From Nanoperiomorbus sp963544155 (GTDB lineage: Bacteria > Patescibacteriota > Saccharimonadia > Saccharimonadales > Saccharimonadaceae): 23,182 bases of DNA. A program made the translations under genes and the position numbers. Positions 12,137 to 20,292 of this stretch are shown here, one piece after another. The first letter of the stretch is position 1; each line of letters opens with the position of its first letter. The notes beneath the pieces are model-generated. The model had not been told where the DNA came from. It did no database searches and was given only the letters and a program-made list of their open reading frames with translations. The DNA is taken from contig CAUUDW010000012.1 in assembly GCA_963544155.1 (NCBI GenBank), forward strand, positions 1 to 23,182. Direction: 5' to 3'.

Positions 12137-13096
12137 CTAATAACTAATCGTCCGCGTCCGATGATACGGTTTATCGTTAGGCGATTTAATTTGTCCTCGT
12201 CGCCAAAGCAGATTATCTACCTGAAGCGCATTAGTGGACTTACCGCTCTTCTTCAAATGACGTACAATCAGTTCAACTGCCCAAATAGTCATAGCGCGGA
12301 TTTCAATCTCCTCACTACTACCAGCTTTAATCTCAATAAAATTATCGACCTTGCGAGATAGATCTTCTCTATATTTCAGTATGCCATATTTCCTTAACAT
12401 CTGCGGTACTTTATAGTCCGCCAAGGCCGTCAGCTCATCTATTCGCGAGATACCATGGTTGCTGACGCCTTGCTGTTCCAATCCGTGCAGGTATGCTGGC
12501 ACCAGTTGCGCACGTTTATAAAACTGAACCATCTTCCCTTTATAGTTCTCTTCATCGTTAAACACACTTGGTATTTCATCCACTAAATTCTCTACAAGCG
12601 TAACCGCATCCCAACCAGACTCGTCCACAATTGCCATAAACGAACCATCGTACCGCTTCGACACATAATGGCCCAGTGCTTGAAGCATCTCTAGCCGCTC
12701 AGAAAATAGCGGGATTTCGCTATTCCCCTTGAGAATATCGCCAAGATCCGATTCGGATATTGAACGAAGATAATCAGCGGATAGCAAATCATACCCAGAT
12801 TTAATTGCGCGCCGCATAGCTTTTTGCATGCCGACACTGCCATCATATTCTTTGTCGTCAACATAAACCTTCCACTTTGGCTCGCCCCAAAATGAAAAGT
12901 TGATGGCATTATAAACAAATCCGTACGCAATACTCTGCTCAAGCGAAAAGCTTTCGTCTATCTTGAACAAGTATTGGGGCTTATCAAGCTCATTAAGCTG
13001 AATCGTATCAACAAAAGCTTTAATTGCCCGTTCGTCGACCGAGACGGCGGCGCTTTCTTTAACTACTATGTCTATTGAGTGCAAAATTCTGTCCAT
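12137..13096 (-). CDS. Queuosine-salvage hydrolase Qng1 (DUF2419)
   Basis: 319 aa. This family hydrolyses queuosine 5'-phosphate (or queuosine) to release queuine, which can then be put back into tRNA. Family motifs in order: INFSFWGEPKW (65-75), SERLEML (132-138), FYKRAQLVPAYL (192-203), LTALADYKVPQML (222-234), whose Asp belongs to the active site, GSSEEIEIRA (259-268) and, near the end, VDNLLWRRG. The length fits single-domain bacterial members. The ATG at 13096 is chosen over a TTG six bases upstream. A TAGAAT box lies 11 bases before it and there is no Shine-Dalgarno. The gene is more A+T-rich than the housekeeping core, suggesting acquisition, and is flanked by tRNA sequences on both sides. 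Confidence 0.9.
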   Translation of the reverse strand: MDRILHSIDIVVKESAAVSVDERAIKAFVDTIQLNELDKPQYLFKIDESFSLEQSIAYGFVYNAINFSFWGEPKWKVYVDDKEYDGSVGMQKAMRRAIKSGYDLLSADYLRSISESDLGDILKGNSEIPLFSERLEMLQALGHYVSKRYDGSFMAIVDESGWDAVTLVENLVDEIPSVFNDEENYKGKMVQFYKRAQLVPAYLHGLEQQGVSNHGISRIDELTALADYKVPQMLRKYGILKYREDLSRKVDNFIEIKAGSSEEIEIRAMTIWAVELIVRHLKKSGKSTNALQVDNLLWRRGQIKSPNDKPYHRTRTISY

Positions 13097-13214
13097 TACC
13101 AAATAATATTCTAACTTTTTACCGCTGCCCTAACTACTAGCCTGCCTAACACAAAAGCAACCGCCACCATGACCGCAAGAGTGATTACGTGCCAATTTGC
13201 CGATAAACCCAAAA

Positions 13215-13290
13215 TGGAGCCGTCTACCAGGCTTGAACTGGTGACCTCATCCTTACCATGGATGCGCTCTACCAACTGAGCTAAGACGGC
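13215..13290 (-). tRNA. tRNA-Thr(GGT)
   Basis: 76 bases including an encoded CCA. Acceptor GCCGTCT pairs with AGACGGC; D-arm GCTC/GAGC; anticodon loop ATGGTAA; T-loop TTCAAGC. All stems are intact. It is the last of three tRNAs transcribed leftward. Confidence 0.95.
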
Positions 13291-13299
13291 AACCTCGGA

Positions 13300-13385
13300 T
13301 GGTGCTGGGGGAGGGATTCGAACCCCCGAACCCGCAAGGGAGCAGATTTACAGTCTGCCGTGTTTAACCACTTCACTACCCCAGC
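13300..13385 (-). tRNA. tRNA-Tyr(GTA)
   Basis: 86 bases with CCA. Acceptor GCTGGGG/CCCCAGC, anticodon loop CTGTAAA and a long variable arm (CCC..GGG) as expected for bacterial tRNA-Tyr. Confidence 0.95.
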
Positions 13386-13396
13386 ATATCACTGCT

Positions 13397-13473
13397 TGGA
13401 GCCGATTCTCGGATTCGAACCGAGGACCTGATGCTTACAAAGCAACTGCTCTAACCAGCTGAGCTAAATCGGC
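13397..13473 (-). tRNA. tRNA-Thr(TGT)
   Basis: 77 bases with CCA. Acceptor GCCGATT/AATCGGC, anticodon loop TTTGTAA. The anticodon stem has one T-T opposition (positions 28/42), otherwise normal. The Thr-Tyr-Thr order resembles classic bacterial tRNA clusters. Confidence 0.95.
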
Positions 13474-13482
13474 GACATTTTG

Positions 13483-13511
13483 ATTCTATCAGACTTAGTA
13501 GACAGGGGCAA
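13483..13511 (-). promoter_or_regulatory. Promoter of the tRNA cluster
   Basis: On the minus strand TTGCCC (13511-13506), a 17-base spacer and TAGAAT (13488-13483), about 9 bases before the first tRNA. Confidence 0.65.
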
Positions 13512-13525
13512 GAAGTCGTAGCGGG

Positions 13526-14167
13526 CTAGATATTGATCCGACTACGCTGCTTGATCCTGGTCCGGTCACCTTTTTCGCTCATCCGACTGGCGATCCGACG
13601 CAGCTTTTCCGCCCGCTCTTCCTCGCCGACTCGGGACAAGGCATCTGCCAGAATACCGAGCGACTGAGGGTTGCGCTCCAGATTGACGGCAGTCCTAAGC
13701 TCTTTCACCATCAGCTTCAAATCGCCCTGCTTCTCCAGCACTTTTGCATAGGCGATGTGACGAGAGGCCACATCACTCTCAATATTGATCGCCTGTTCGA
13801 AAGCTTGGCGAGCCTTGTCCAGCTGACCAACCTGATAATAAATCAGCCCGACATTATGCAGCGACGAAGCTGATGGCTCTAGACTCTGAGCGATCTCAAA
13901 ACATTCGATAGCATCGTCAAACTGTTGCTCCCTAGCATACAGGATCCCCAGGCGATTATAAGCTCTGGCGTTGCGCTCATCGAAACGCAGGATAGTCAGG
14001 AGTGCCTTCTCGGCCCGCAAGTACTTCTTCTCCCTTAATGCCCCAAGCGAGATACTCCACAGTTTCTCCAGCTGACCACTCATCTTTGACGGTTGATCGT
14101 CCGCCGACGTCTCACGCCACAGCATGACCAAGGCAGCCACCACAGCTATCGCTAGTACACCAAACAT
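13526..14167 (-). CDS. Membrane-anchored TPR-repeat protein
   Basis: 213 aa. An N-terminal hydrophobic helix (residues 2-17, FGVLAIAVVAALVMLW) anchors it in the membrane. About four to five tetratricopeptide repeats follow (roughly 36-68, 69-101, 103-135, 136-168 and a partial one to about 195), with hallmark residues in AYNRLGILYAREQQFDDAIECF and LHNVGLIYYQVGQLDKARQAF, each read in two parts. The tail is basic. TPR proteins act as scaffolds; the partner is unknown. An extended -10 box lies 8 bases before the ATG at 14167, so the mRNA is probably leaderless. The gene is 33 bases after the clamp-loader gene. Confidence 0.82.
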   Translation of the reverse strand: MFGVLAIAVVAALVMLWRETSADDQPSKMSGQLEKLWSISLGALREKKYLRAEKALLTILRFDERNARAYNRLGILYAREQQFDDAIECFEIAQSLEPSASSLHNVGLIYYQVGQLDKARQAFEQAINIESDVASRHIAYAKVLEKQGDLKLMVKELRTAVNLERNPQSLGILADALSRVGEEERAEKLRRIASRMSEKGDRTRIKQRSRINI

Positions 14168-14175
14168 ACCCTTAC

Positions 14176-14184
14176 ATTATAGCA
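14176..14184 (-). promoter_or_regulatory. Extended -10 promoter of the TPR gene
   Basis: TGCTATAAT on the minus strand, a perfect TGn-TATAAT. The predicted transcript start is 0-2 bases before the ATG. Confidence 0.6.
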
Positions 14185-14200
14185 TGTCGCTAAGCGTTGA

Positions 14201-15049
14201 TCAGAAGTTAACGGCTAGATTGAGTAACTGCAAACGAACATTGCCGTTAGCCGATAGCCTATCGGCCGTCTCCGACAACAAATCGAGTCGTCGAGCAATC
14301 GTAGCAGCTTCAACCGAGCCGCCACCGGCCAACATCAACGTCAATATCCGAGCGATTGCAGCACACAGCACCAATCCACTCTCTCTATCAGCGATCGCAT
14401 CAATCTGCTCTATTCTATGAGGTCGCTGAGCTTGCATAAATTGCTTCGCCCTGGTCATAGAGATGAGATCCAGCTGCGACTGATCGCCGGATTCCACCAG
14501 TCGCCTAGTTAGGGCAGGACGATTGCCGGCTAACCATGAGATTTGATTAGCCAGCTGAGCATCAACACCGTCAAGCAGGCGCCGACACGCTTCGGCTGCC
14601 GGCACTTTGACCCTGATGGTGCCGGTACGAGATAAAATAGTAGCCGGCAAAGCCGAGATGCGGTGGGTGGTAAATATGAAATACACTCCGCTGACCGGCT
14701 CTTCAATCAGCTTGAGCATCCGCTCGAAGACACCCGGCGCCGTCTGATCAGCGTCATCTATCACAACCGCCAGGCGGTGATCTCGCTTGTCTCGCAAGAT
14801 AGTCGGTAACCCGGCAATGTCATCGGCATTGATAATAGTCGTCTTCTGCTTGTTATGGTTAGTCGGCATCAGGTAGACCACATCATTCCCGGCCACCCGA
14901 TCAGCCAGCGCTCGAGCAATAGTACCTAGGCCCAATCCTGCCACCCCAACTAGCAGTAAAGCATGAACCGGACTGCTCAGATAAGCTTCCAGCTGACGGC
15001 GGGTCGCTGGAGCAATGACTAGCTCGTCTAAGCCAGGTCGATTAGCCAC
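14201..15049 (-). CDS. holB: DNA polymerase III clamp loader, delta-prime-like AAA+ protein
   Basis: 282 aa from GTG 15049, chosen because GGAGG stands 7 bases upstream; the frame is open further upstream only within rluD. AAA+ fold: degenerate Walker A GVAGLGLGT, in which the usual Lys is Leu, Walker B LAVVIDDAD, sensor-like EEP (about 120) and LSRTGTI in place of the SRC motif. Loss of the Walker A lysine is normal for delta-prime, which does not hydrolyse ATP. The zinc-binding cysteines of this family are absent. It should take part in loading the sliding clamp. It overlaps the rluD end and is translationally coupled to it. The symbol is by family, not proven. Confidence 0.75.
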   Translation of the reverse strand: MANRPGLDELVIAPATRRQLEAYLSSPVHALLLVGVAGLGLGTIARALADRVAGNDVVYLMPTNHNKQKTTIINADDIAGLPTILRDKRDHRLAVVIDDADQTAPGVFERMLKLIEEPVSGVYFIFTTHRISALPATILSRTGTIRVKVPAAEACRRLLDGVDAQLANQISWLAGNRPALTRRLVESGDQSQLDLISMTRAKQFMQAQRPHRIEQIDAIADRESGLVLCAAIARILTLMLAGGGSVEAATIARRLDLLSETADRLSANGNVRLQLLNLAVNF

Positions 15050-15911
15050 CGATCGCCTCCTGAAAATCTGCCGGCAATGGCGCAGTAAATATCCGGCGCT
15101 TCGCTCCGTCTTGCCCGGGTATGCTAATTTCCAGTTGATAAGCATGGAGCATTAGTCTGTCACCGTAGTGAGCGTGACCATATACTGCATCGCCCACAAT
15201 TGGGCAACCTAAGTACGCTAAATGCACCCTCAGCTGATGAGTCCGCCCCGTCAGAGGTCTCAGCTCCAGGAAGGCTCGTCCATCTGGGTATTCCCTTTGC
15301 ACCGTATAATCAGTGATGGCGACTTTACCACTACCATCAACCACGAAGATAGCCGGTGCCCGACGGCTACGCCTAATCGGCAGATTAATCCGAGCAGCCT
15401 GATGTCTAGGTAGGCTACTAACTAATGCCAAGTAGACCTTTTTAACCTTCCGCTCAGCAAATTGGCGACTGAGATACGAGGCAGTGGCGAGATTTCGAGC
15501 ACAGATCATCACCCCGCTAGTAGCCCGATCTAGACGATGAACGATACCGAGACGGTTGTTATCGGCATTATCCGCCAGCTCATCAGGGTTAAATTGACTC
15601 CGTACATAATCTGCCACAGTCAGCTCCTTAGCTATGCTGCCCTTAGCGTGAACCAGCATACCCGCCGGCTTATTGACGACTATCACATTGTCGTCAGCGT
15701 AGATGACATATCGGCGAAATCCAGCCAACCATTCGCCCTCATCAGGAGCGGATGGAGGTTGAAAGACGACATTATCCGCCTCAGAGATGCTCCTGGCGGG
15801 GCGAGTAACCACTTCACCATTGACCATGGCAACGCCGGTTTTGATCAGTTTCTGCACTAGCGATCGAGGTATGCCCTCCCGCTCAGCCAGGTAAGTGTCT
15901 AAGCGTGCCAT
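15042..15911 (-). CDS. rluD: RluA/RluD-family 23S rRNA pseudouridine synthase
   Basis: 289 aa. An N-terminal S4 RNA-binding domain (about 1-55; LVQKLIKTGVAMVNG) is followed by the RluA-type catalytic domain with HRLDRATSG (125-133), whose D128 is the catalytic aspartate, and RPLTGRTHQLRVHLAYLGCP near 220-240. It isomerises specific uridines in structured RNA, for RluD those of helix 69 of 23S rRNA; the exact sites here are not provable. It starts 3 bases after the trpS stop and overlaps the clamp-loader gene, so trpS-rluD-holB form one transcript. Confidence 0.88.
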   Translation of the reverse strand: MARLDTYLAEREGIPRSLVQKLIKTGVAMVNGEVVTRPARSISEADNVVFQPPSAPDEGEWLAGFRRYVIYADDNVIVVNKPAGMLVHAKGSIAKELTVADYVRSQFNPDELADNADNNRLGIVHRLDRATSGVMICARNLATASYLSRQFAERKVKKVYLALVSSLPRHQAARINLPIRRSRRAPAIFVVDGSGKVAITDYTVQREYPDGRAFLELRPLTGRTHQLRVHLAYLGCPIVGDAVYGHAHYGDRLMLHAYQLEISIPGQDGAKRRIFTAPLPADFQEAIGG

Positions 15912-15914
15912 TGC

Positions 15915-16937
15915 TTAGCTGGCATCAAAATAATTTACCCCGATAGCTTGACGCACCTCGGCTAGTGTCTGCTCCGCCACTGCATTAGCCCGCCTGGACC
16001 CCTCGAGTAGCACCCGGTAAACAGCAGGTAAATCCCCCGCCAGCTCTTGGCGACGCTGACGAATCGGCGAGAGTAGCTCGTCTAGGACTTCAAAGAGGTA
16101 TTGCTTGACCGTCACGTCACCTAAACCGCCTGCTTGATAACGCTCTTTCAGCTCAGCGATATGCCGCTTGTCCTCACCGAAAACATCCAGGTATTGAAAA
16201 ACGGTGTTACCCTCTACCTTGCCGGGGTCGTTAACATGTATATGACCGGGGTCAGTGTACATCGACATCACCTTGCGCCTCACTGTATCTTGGTCATCTG
16301 ATAGATAGATGCCGTTACCCAGGCTCTTGCTCATCTTAGCATTACCGTCCGTACCGGGCAGGCGCCCCGATAAATCATCTTTCGGGATAATAGCCTCCGG
16401 CTCGACCAGGCAGTCCGTCCGATAAGTCGCATTAAATGACCGAACGATCTCCCGTGCCTGTTCTATCATCGGCAGCTGATCAACTCCAACCGGAACAAAC
16501 TTTGCCTTAAAAGCAGTGATATCTGCCGCCTGAGATATCGGGTAGACTACGAAGCCCGCCGGTACACCGCCGGTAAACGACTTTTGCTTGATCTCGGTCT
16601 TGACTGTCGGATTACGCTCAACCCGAGAGATACTCACCAGATTCATATAGTACATGGTCAGCTCAGACAGAGCGGGGATCTGGCTCTGGACAAATATCGT
16701 CGTGATGGTCGGGTCAAGCCCAACCGACAAATAATCAAGCGCCACCTCGACCAGACTGTGGCGAATCTTGCCCGGATCATGAGCATTGTCAGTCAGTGCT
16801 TGCATGTCGGCAATCATGACAAAAGGCTGGTAACTATCATTTTTTTGAAGCTCCAGACGACGCTTTAACGAGCCGATATAATGCCCCAAGTGAAGCTTGC
16901 CCGTCGGTCTGTCGCCGGTAAGTACGACCTGTTTCAT
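15915..16937 (-). CDS. trpS: Tryptophanyl-tRNA synthetase
   Basis: 340 aa, a class Ic aminoacyl-tRNA synthetase that charges tRNA-Trp. The ATP-binding signature PTGKLHLGHYIG (11-22) and KMSKS (201-205) are intact, with the length usual for bacterial TrpRS. The frame continues six codons upstream, but the ATG at 16937 gives the family's standard N-terminus. That ATG lies 6 bases after a perfect extended -10 box, so transcription should begin on the start codon itself. It is first gene of the trpS-rluD-holB operon. Confidence 0.95.
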   Translation of the reverse strand: MKQVVLTGDRPTGKLHLGHYIGSLKRRLELQKNDSYQPFVMIADMQALTDNAHDPGKIRHSLVEVALDYLSVGLDPTITTIFVQSQIPALSELTMYYMNLVSISRVERNPTVKTEIKQKSFTGGVPAGFVVYPISQAADITAFKAKFVPVGVDQLPMIEQAREIVRSFNATYRTDCLVEPEAIIPKDDLSGRLPGTDGNAKMSKSLGNGIYLSDDQDTVRRKVMSMYTDPGHIHVNDPGKVEGNTVFQYLDVFGEDKRHIAELKERYQAGGLGDVTVKQYLFEVLDELLSPIRQRRQELAGDLPAVYRVLLEGSRRANAVAEQTLAEVRQAIGVNYFDAS

Positions 16938-16943
16938 AGTGAG

Positions 16944-16952
16944 ATTATAACA
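16944..16952 (-). promoter_or_regulatory. Extended -10 promoter of trpS
   Basis: TGTTATAAT on the minus strand, ending 6 bases before the ATG; the +1 would be the A of ATG. It lies in the tail of the rpsI terminator. Confidence 0.7.
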
Positions 16953-16962
16953 CAACTAAAAC

Positions 16963-16981
16963 AGCCCTCCGGCTGAGGGCT
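16963..16981 (-). terminator. Terminator of the ribosomal operon
   Basis: 7-bp stem AGCCCTC (16981-16975, minus strand) / GAGGGCT (16969-16963) with a 5-base loop, followed by GTTTTAGTT. It lies 28 bases after the rpsI stop. Confidence 0.75.
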
Positions 16982-17009
16982 GCTGTCATGCAACGTCGCA
17001 AGCCTAACT

Positions 17010-17408
17010 TTAGCGCTTCGAGAACTGCTCTTTACGCCTAGCACCCTTGAGGCCGTATTTCTTGCGCTCTACCTCTCGGCTGTCCCGACGCAGATAGCCT
17101 GCCTTACTGAGCGTAGCCCTCAAGTCGTCATTGATCGAAGCTAGTGCCTTAGAGATAGCCAGACAGATAGCATCTACCTGACCGGACACTCCTCCGCCTT
17201 TGGCTAATACAGTGATATCATATGCACCCTGCTTATCAACTAATGCTAGTGGATCAGTCAGCTTAGCCACCAGTTCAGCATTGCCACTAAGAAAATCGCT
17301 CGCCGTCTTGCCATTGATCGTAATCTCACCTTTACCATCGTACAGGCGAGCCGATGCCGAAGCGCTCTTACGTCTGCCTAGTCCATAAAAATATTGTTTC
17401 ATTGCCAT
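17010..17408 (-). CDS. rpsI: 30S ribosomal protein S9
   Basis: 132 aa. YGLGRRKSASASARLY near the N-terminus and the C-terminal RREQFSKR-type tail (here ARRKEQFSKR), which reaches the P-site tRNA, are diagnostic. It is the last gene of the operon, 2 bases after rplM, with AGGTGA as ribosome binding site. Confidence 0.96.
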   Translation of the reverse strand: MAMKQYFYGLGRRKSASASARLYDGKGEITINGKTASDFLSGNAELVAKLTDPLALVDKQGAYDITVLAKGGGVSGQVDAICLAISKALASINDDLRATLSKAGYLRRDSREVERKKYGLKGARRKEQFSKR

Positions 17409-17410
17409 AG

Positions 17411-17839
17411 CTATTTCACCTCAACTTTCTTGGGCTGTTGCGCCAAATGATCATGTTCTGACGAAGCAAATACTCTTAGTCGAGCCAACCGCTCACTGCG
17501 GAGCTTGTTCTTGGGCAACATACCGCTGACAGACCGCTCCAGCATCTCGCTCATCGAGACAGTACTTGCCGAGATCTCTTTCAGCGCTCCCGGATGCTCG
17601 CTGTGTCGGTAGTACATCTTGCCGGTACGGTCACCGCCATAACTAATATTGTCAGCGTTGATTACCACTACGTAATCACCACTATCCATGTGGGGTGTAT
17701 AGCTGGGGTCGTATTTACCAGTCAAGCGACTTGCCACGAAAGAGGCTAGCCTACCCAGAGGAATACCGCTAGCATCCACCAAGACCCAGCGGTGCTCTAC
17801 TTCGCCGGCCTTCTTGGCATAAGTCTTAAACTCCGCCAT
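17411..17839 (-). CDS. rplM: 50S ribosomal protein L13
   Basis: 142 aa. Signature LGRLAS (29-34), DYVVVINADNI and GMLPKNKLRSERLARLRVF. The start overlaps the rplQ stop by one base (TAATG). L13 and S9 are adjacent in most bacteria, but here they follow rplQ directly. Confidence 0.96.
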   Translation of the reverse strand: MAEFKTYAKKAGEVEHRWVLVDASGIPLGRLASFVASRLTGKYDPSYTPHMDSGDYVVVINADNISYGGDRTGKMYYRHSEHPGALKEISASTVSMSEMLERSVSGMLPKNKLRSERLARLRVFASSEHDHLAQQPKKVEVK

Positions 17840-18285
17840 TACTTATCCTCCTTTTTGCTATCACTAGCAGACTGCGCTGACTTCGCCGGCTTCTTCCGGG
17901 CTGGCTTATCAGGCTTAGCCACCTCGGTAATCTCATCAACGAACTCAATCGCAGCCAGCTCAGCATTATCGCCCACCCGACGCTGATCCAGGCGAGTCAC
18001 CCGCAGATAGCCGCTATCTCGCTTCAGCGACGGGACGATCACATCAACTAGCCTATTAGCGGCGTCGACGTTTAGTTTGGCAATCAACCGGCGCCGACCA
18101 GCCAGACTACCCTGACGAGCCACCGTGATCATCTTTTCTGCCTGAGGTCTGAGCTCCTTTGCCTTTGGTAGAGTAGTCGTAATAGTGCCATGCTCTACGA
18201 GAGAGATCGTCAGACCACGCATCAAAGCACGTCGCTGATCACGCTCTCTGCCAAACTTTCGACCTCGATATCCATGTCTGTGCAT
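17839..18285 (-). CDS. rplQ: 50S ribosomal protein L17
   Basis: 148 aa. MHRHGYRGRKFGRERDQRRA is the typical N-terminus. After the conserved core ending near residue 115 there is a Lys/Ala/Ser-rich tail of about 30 residues that many bacteria lack. It starts 5 bases after the rpoA stop. Confidence 0.95.
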   Translation of the reverse strand: MHRHGYRGRKFGRERDQRRALMRGLTISLVEHGTITTTLPKAKELRPQAEKMITVARQGSLAGRRRLIAKLNVDAANRLVDVIVPSLKRDSGYLRVTRLDQRRVGDNAELAAIEFVDEITEVAKPDKPARKKPAKSAQSASDSKKEDK

Positions 18286-18290
18286 CTTAG

Positions 18291-19214
18291 TTAGAACTCC
18301 AATTCCGCCACACGGGCCTTTACTTCTTCCTTAGCCTTGTTGCCAAAGCCTTTCAGGTCATTCATCTCTTCATCAGACAGAGAGACTAGGTCGTTAACCG
18401 TACAAATATCATTGCTGATCAGAGCGTTGCTAGTGCGGGCGCTCAACCCCAGCTCCTCAATTGGCATGTCCAGTAGGCTAGCTGCGCTCGGCGCCGGTGT
18501 CGTAGCGCTATCACTGCCAACCATTTTGTAAGCCTTGCCGGCCAGTACTCGGTACTGGTCAACTAAGATTGCTGCCGCCTCCTCAAAGGCGTCTACTGGA
18601 GTGATAGAGCCATCAGTATCAATGGTGAGTGTTAGTTTGTCTAGGTCAACACTGTCGCCAACTCGAGCATCGCCTACACTGTAGCGGACCCTGGTAACCG
18701 GCGAAAAGACAGCATCAAGTGCTATGTAATCAGAGTGAAGACGATTAGCTGATGACTTCTCGATCGTCTGATAGCCATGACCGGTCTCAACCACGATAGT
18801 GATGGTTACTTCAGCCGAAGGGTCGTCGATAGTGGCGATCAGTTGATCGGGCTTAACTACTTCGACCTCTGAGTTAGTATTGAAATCACCAGCGGTCAGT
18901 AAACCACCTTTCTTAGTCACCGTGATCTCAACCGGTTCTTCGCTATGACTCTTGAAGGTAACTTCCTTCAGGTTCATCATGATCTCGACCACGTCCTCTT
19001 TGACGCCGGGTATAGTCGTGAACTCATGCGACACTCCGTTGATCTTAAAGGCAGTAATAGCCGAGCCGTTGATAGACGAAAGCAGAACCCGTCGCAGCGA
19101 GTTACCCAGCGTCTGTCCATAGCCATTAGCTAATGGCTCTATGGTAATCACTGCGCTATCATCGCCTAAACTCTCTACGTTGGTAACCGATGGACTTAAG
19201 ATTGACTTACTCAT
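18291..19214 (-). CDS. rpoA: RNA polymerase alpha subunit
   Basis: 307 aa. The N-terminal dimerisation domain has GYGQTLGNSLRRVLLSS; the C-terminal domain (about 246-307; PIEELGLSARTSNAL, then GFGNKAKEEVKARV) carries the helix-hairpin-helix that binds UP elements and activators. The linker is short, rich in Ala, Ser and Pro. It lies between rpsD and rplQ, the standard bacterial order. Confidence 0.97.
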   Translation of the reverse strand: MSKSILSPSVTNVESLGDDSAVITIEPLANGYGQTLGNSLRRVLLSSINGSAITAFKINGVSHEFTTIPGVKEDVVEIMMNLKEVTFKSHSEEPVEITVTKKGGLLTAGDFNTNSEVEVVKPDQLIATIDDPSAEVTITIVVETGHGYQTIEKSSANRLHSDYIALDAVFSPVTRVRYSVGDARVGDSVDLDKLTLTIDTDGSITPVDAFEEAAAILVDQYRVLAGKAYKMVGSDSATTPAPSAASLLDMPIEELGLSARTSNALISNDICTVNDLVSLSDEEMNDLKGFGNKAKEEVKARVAELEF

Positions 19215-19224
19215 TTAATCCTCC

Positions 19225-19842
19225 TTAGCGTGAGTAGAACTCGACGATTAACTGATCCTTGATATCGGGCTCGGCGTCTTCTCTAGCCGGTAGACCGGTT
19301 ACCTCAAAGGTCATCTTCTTAGCATCGGCCTTTAACCAGCCGGCCGGTTGAGTCTGAGCATCACGAAACACTTCATCAATGTGCTTAAAGTACTCAGTTT
19401 GCTGGGAGCGAGGTCGCACCTCTACCTTATCGCCGGGCTTCAATCTGATCGATGGGATATCCACCCGTCGACCGTTAAGCAGGAAATGACCATGAGTCAC
19501 CAACTGTCGAGCCTGTCGACGGGATACGGCAAAGCCGGCTCGGTAGACGGCATTGTCCAATCGTCGCTCTAGAAGTTGCAATAGCTTAACACCCGTCTGA
19601 CCTTTCTCCTTGAACGACTCATCGACAATAATCCTAAACTGTCGCTCCAGTATGCCGTAGATACGTCGCACTTTTTGCTTCTCTCTCAGCTGCGTCAGAT
19701 AGAGCGATGGCTTACCCTGACGAGCTCCGGCGTGCTGACCGGGTATGCCGCTCTTCCTCGCCATCACTTTATGAGCCTTGCGGTGCAAGGCATAGCCTTC
19801 ACGTCGGCTCTGTTTGACGATCGGCGATTTATCTCGAGCCAT
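19225..19842 (-). CDS. rpsD: 30S ribosomal protein S4
   Basis: 205 aa from ATG 19842. The frame is open further upstream to 19953, but that part lies inside rpsK, and AAGGAGG precedes the ATG at 19842. The S4 RNA-binding domain has RLDNAVYRAGFAVSRRQARQ and VTHGHFLLNGRRVDIPS. There are no zinc-binding cysteines. S4 starts small-subunit assembly. Confidence 0.96.
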   Translation of the reverse strand: MARDKSPIVKQSRREGYALHRKAHKVMARKSGIPGQHAGARQGKPSLYLTQLREKQKVRRIYGILERQFRIIVDESFKEKGQTGVKLLQLLERRLDNAVYRAGFAVSRRQARQLVTHGHFLLNGRRVDIPSIRLKPGDKVEVRPRSQQTEYFKHIDEVFRDAQTQPAGWLKADAKKMTFEVTGLPAREDAEPDIKDQLIVEFYSR

Positions 19843-19843
19843 C

Positions 19844-20263
19844 CTATGCCCTCCTTTCACGCTTAGCCCGGACACCACCATGCGGTACGCCGGTGACATC
19901 ACTGATACTCTCGATCTGCATCTCTGCCGTTGAGATAGCCCGGATAGCCGCATCTCGCCCTAGCCCGACGCCCTTGACGTAGACGTCGACCTTGGTTAAG
20001 CCATACTGATTCTTTGCCATCTCAGCCGCTTTTTCTACTGCTATCTGCGCAGCAAAAGCAGTGCCCTTCTTGCTACCTCGAAAACCACATGCCCCCGAGC
20101 TACTAGCACTCAGGGCATTACCATGTCGATCAGTAAAAGTAATAATCGTATTATTAAACGTTGCCTGAATATGCGCCTGCCCTAGCGGTACGCTTCGCTT
20201 TGCCCGCTTCTTGCCCTTAGCGGTAGACTTCTTGGCGCCAGCAACTGATTTATTCTCTGCCAT
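19844..20263 (-). CDS. rpsK: 30S ribosomal protein S11
   Basis: 139 aa. AHIQATFNNTIITFTDRHGN and GVGLGRDAAIRAI are diagnostic. The C-terminus GGVRAKRERRA replaces the more usual GGCRPKKRRRV. The stop is 1 base before the rpsD start. Confidence 0.96.
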   Translation of the reverse strand: MAENKSVAGAKKSTAKGKKRAKRSVPLGQAHIQATFNNTIITFTDRHGNALSASSSGACGFRGSKKGTAFAAQIAVEKAAEMAKNQYGLTKVDVYVKGVGLGRDAAIRAISTAEMQIESISDVTGVPHGGVRAKRERRA

Positions 20264-20292
20264 ATATCAAATTCTCCTCATCATCAGTTTCT

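Noticed and set aside
13111..13212. 33-residue hydrophobic peptide on the minus strand just after tRNA-Thr(GGT)
   Set aside because: It starts at TTG without a binding site. The hydrophobic stretch is suggestive, but there is nothing else to support a gene.
19843..19953. N-terminal extension of S4
   Set aside because: It lies within rpsK in another frame and does not match S4; the ATG at 19842 has AAGGAGG upstream.
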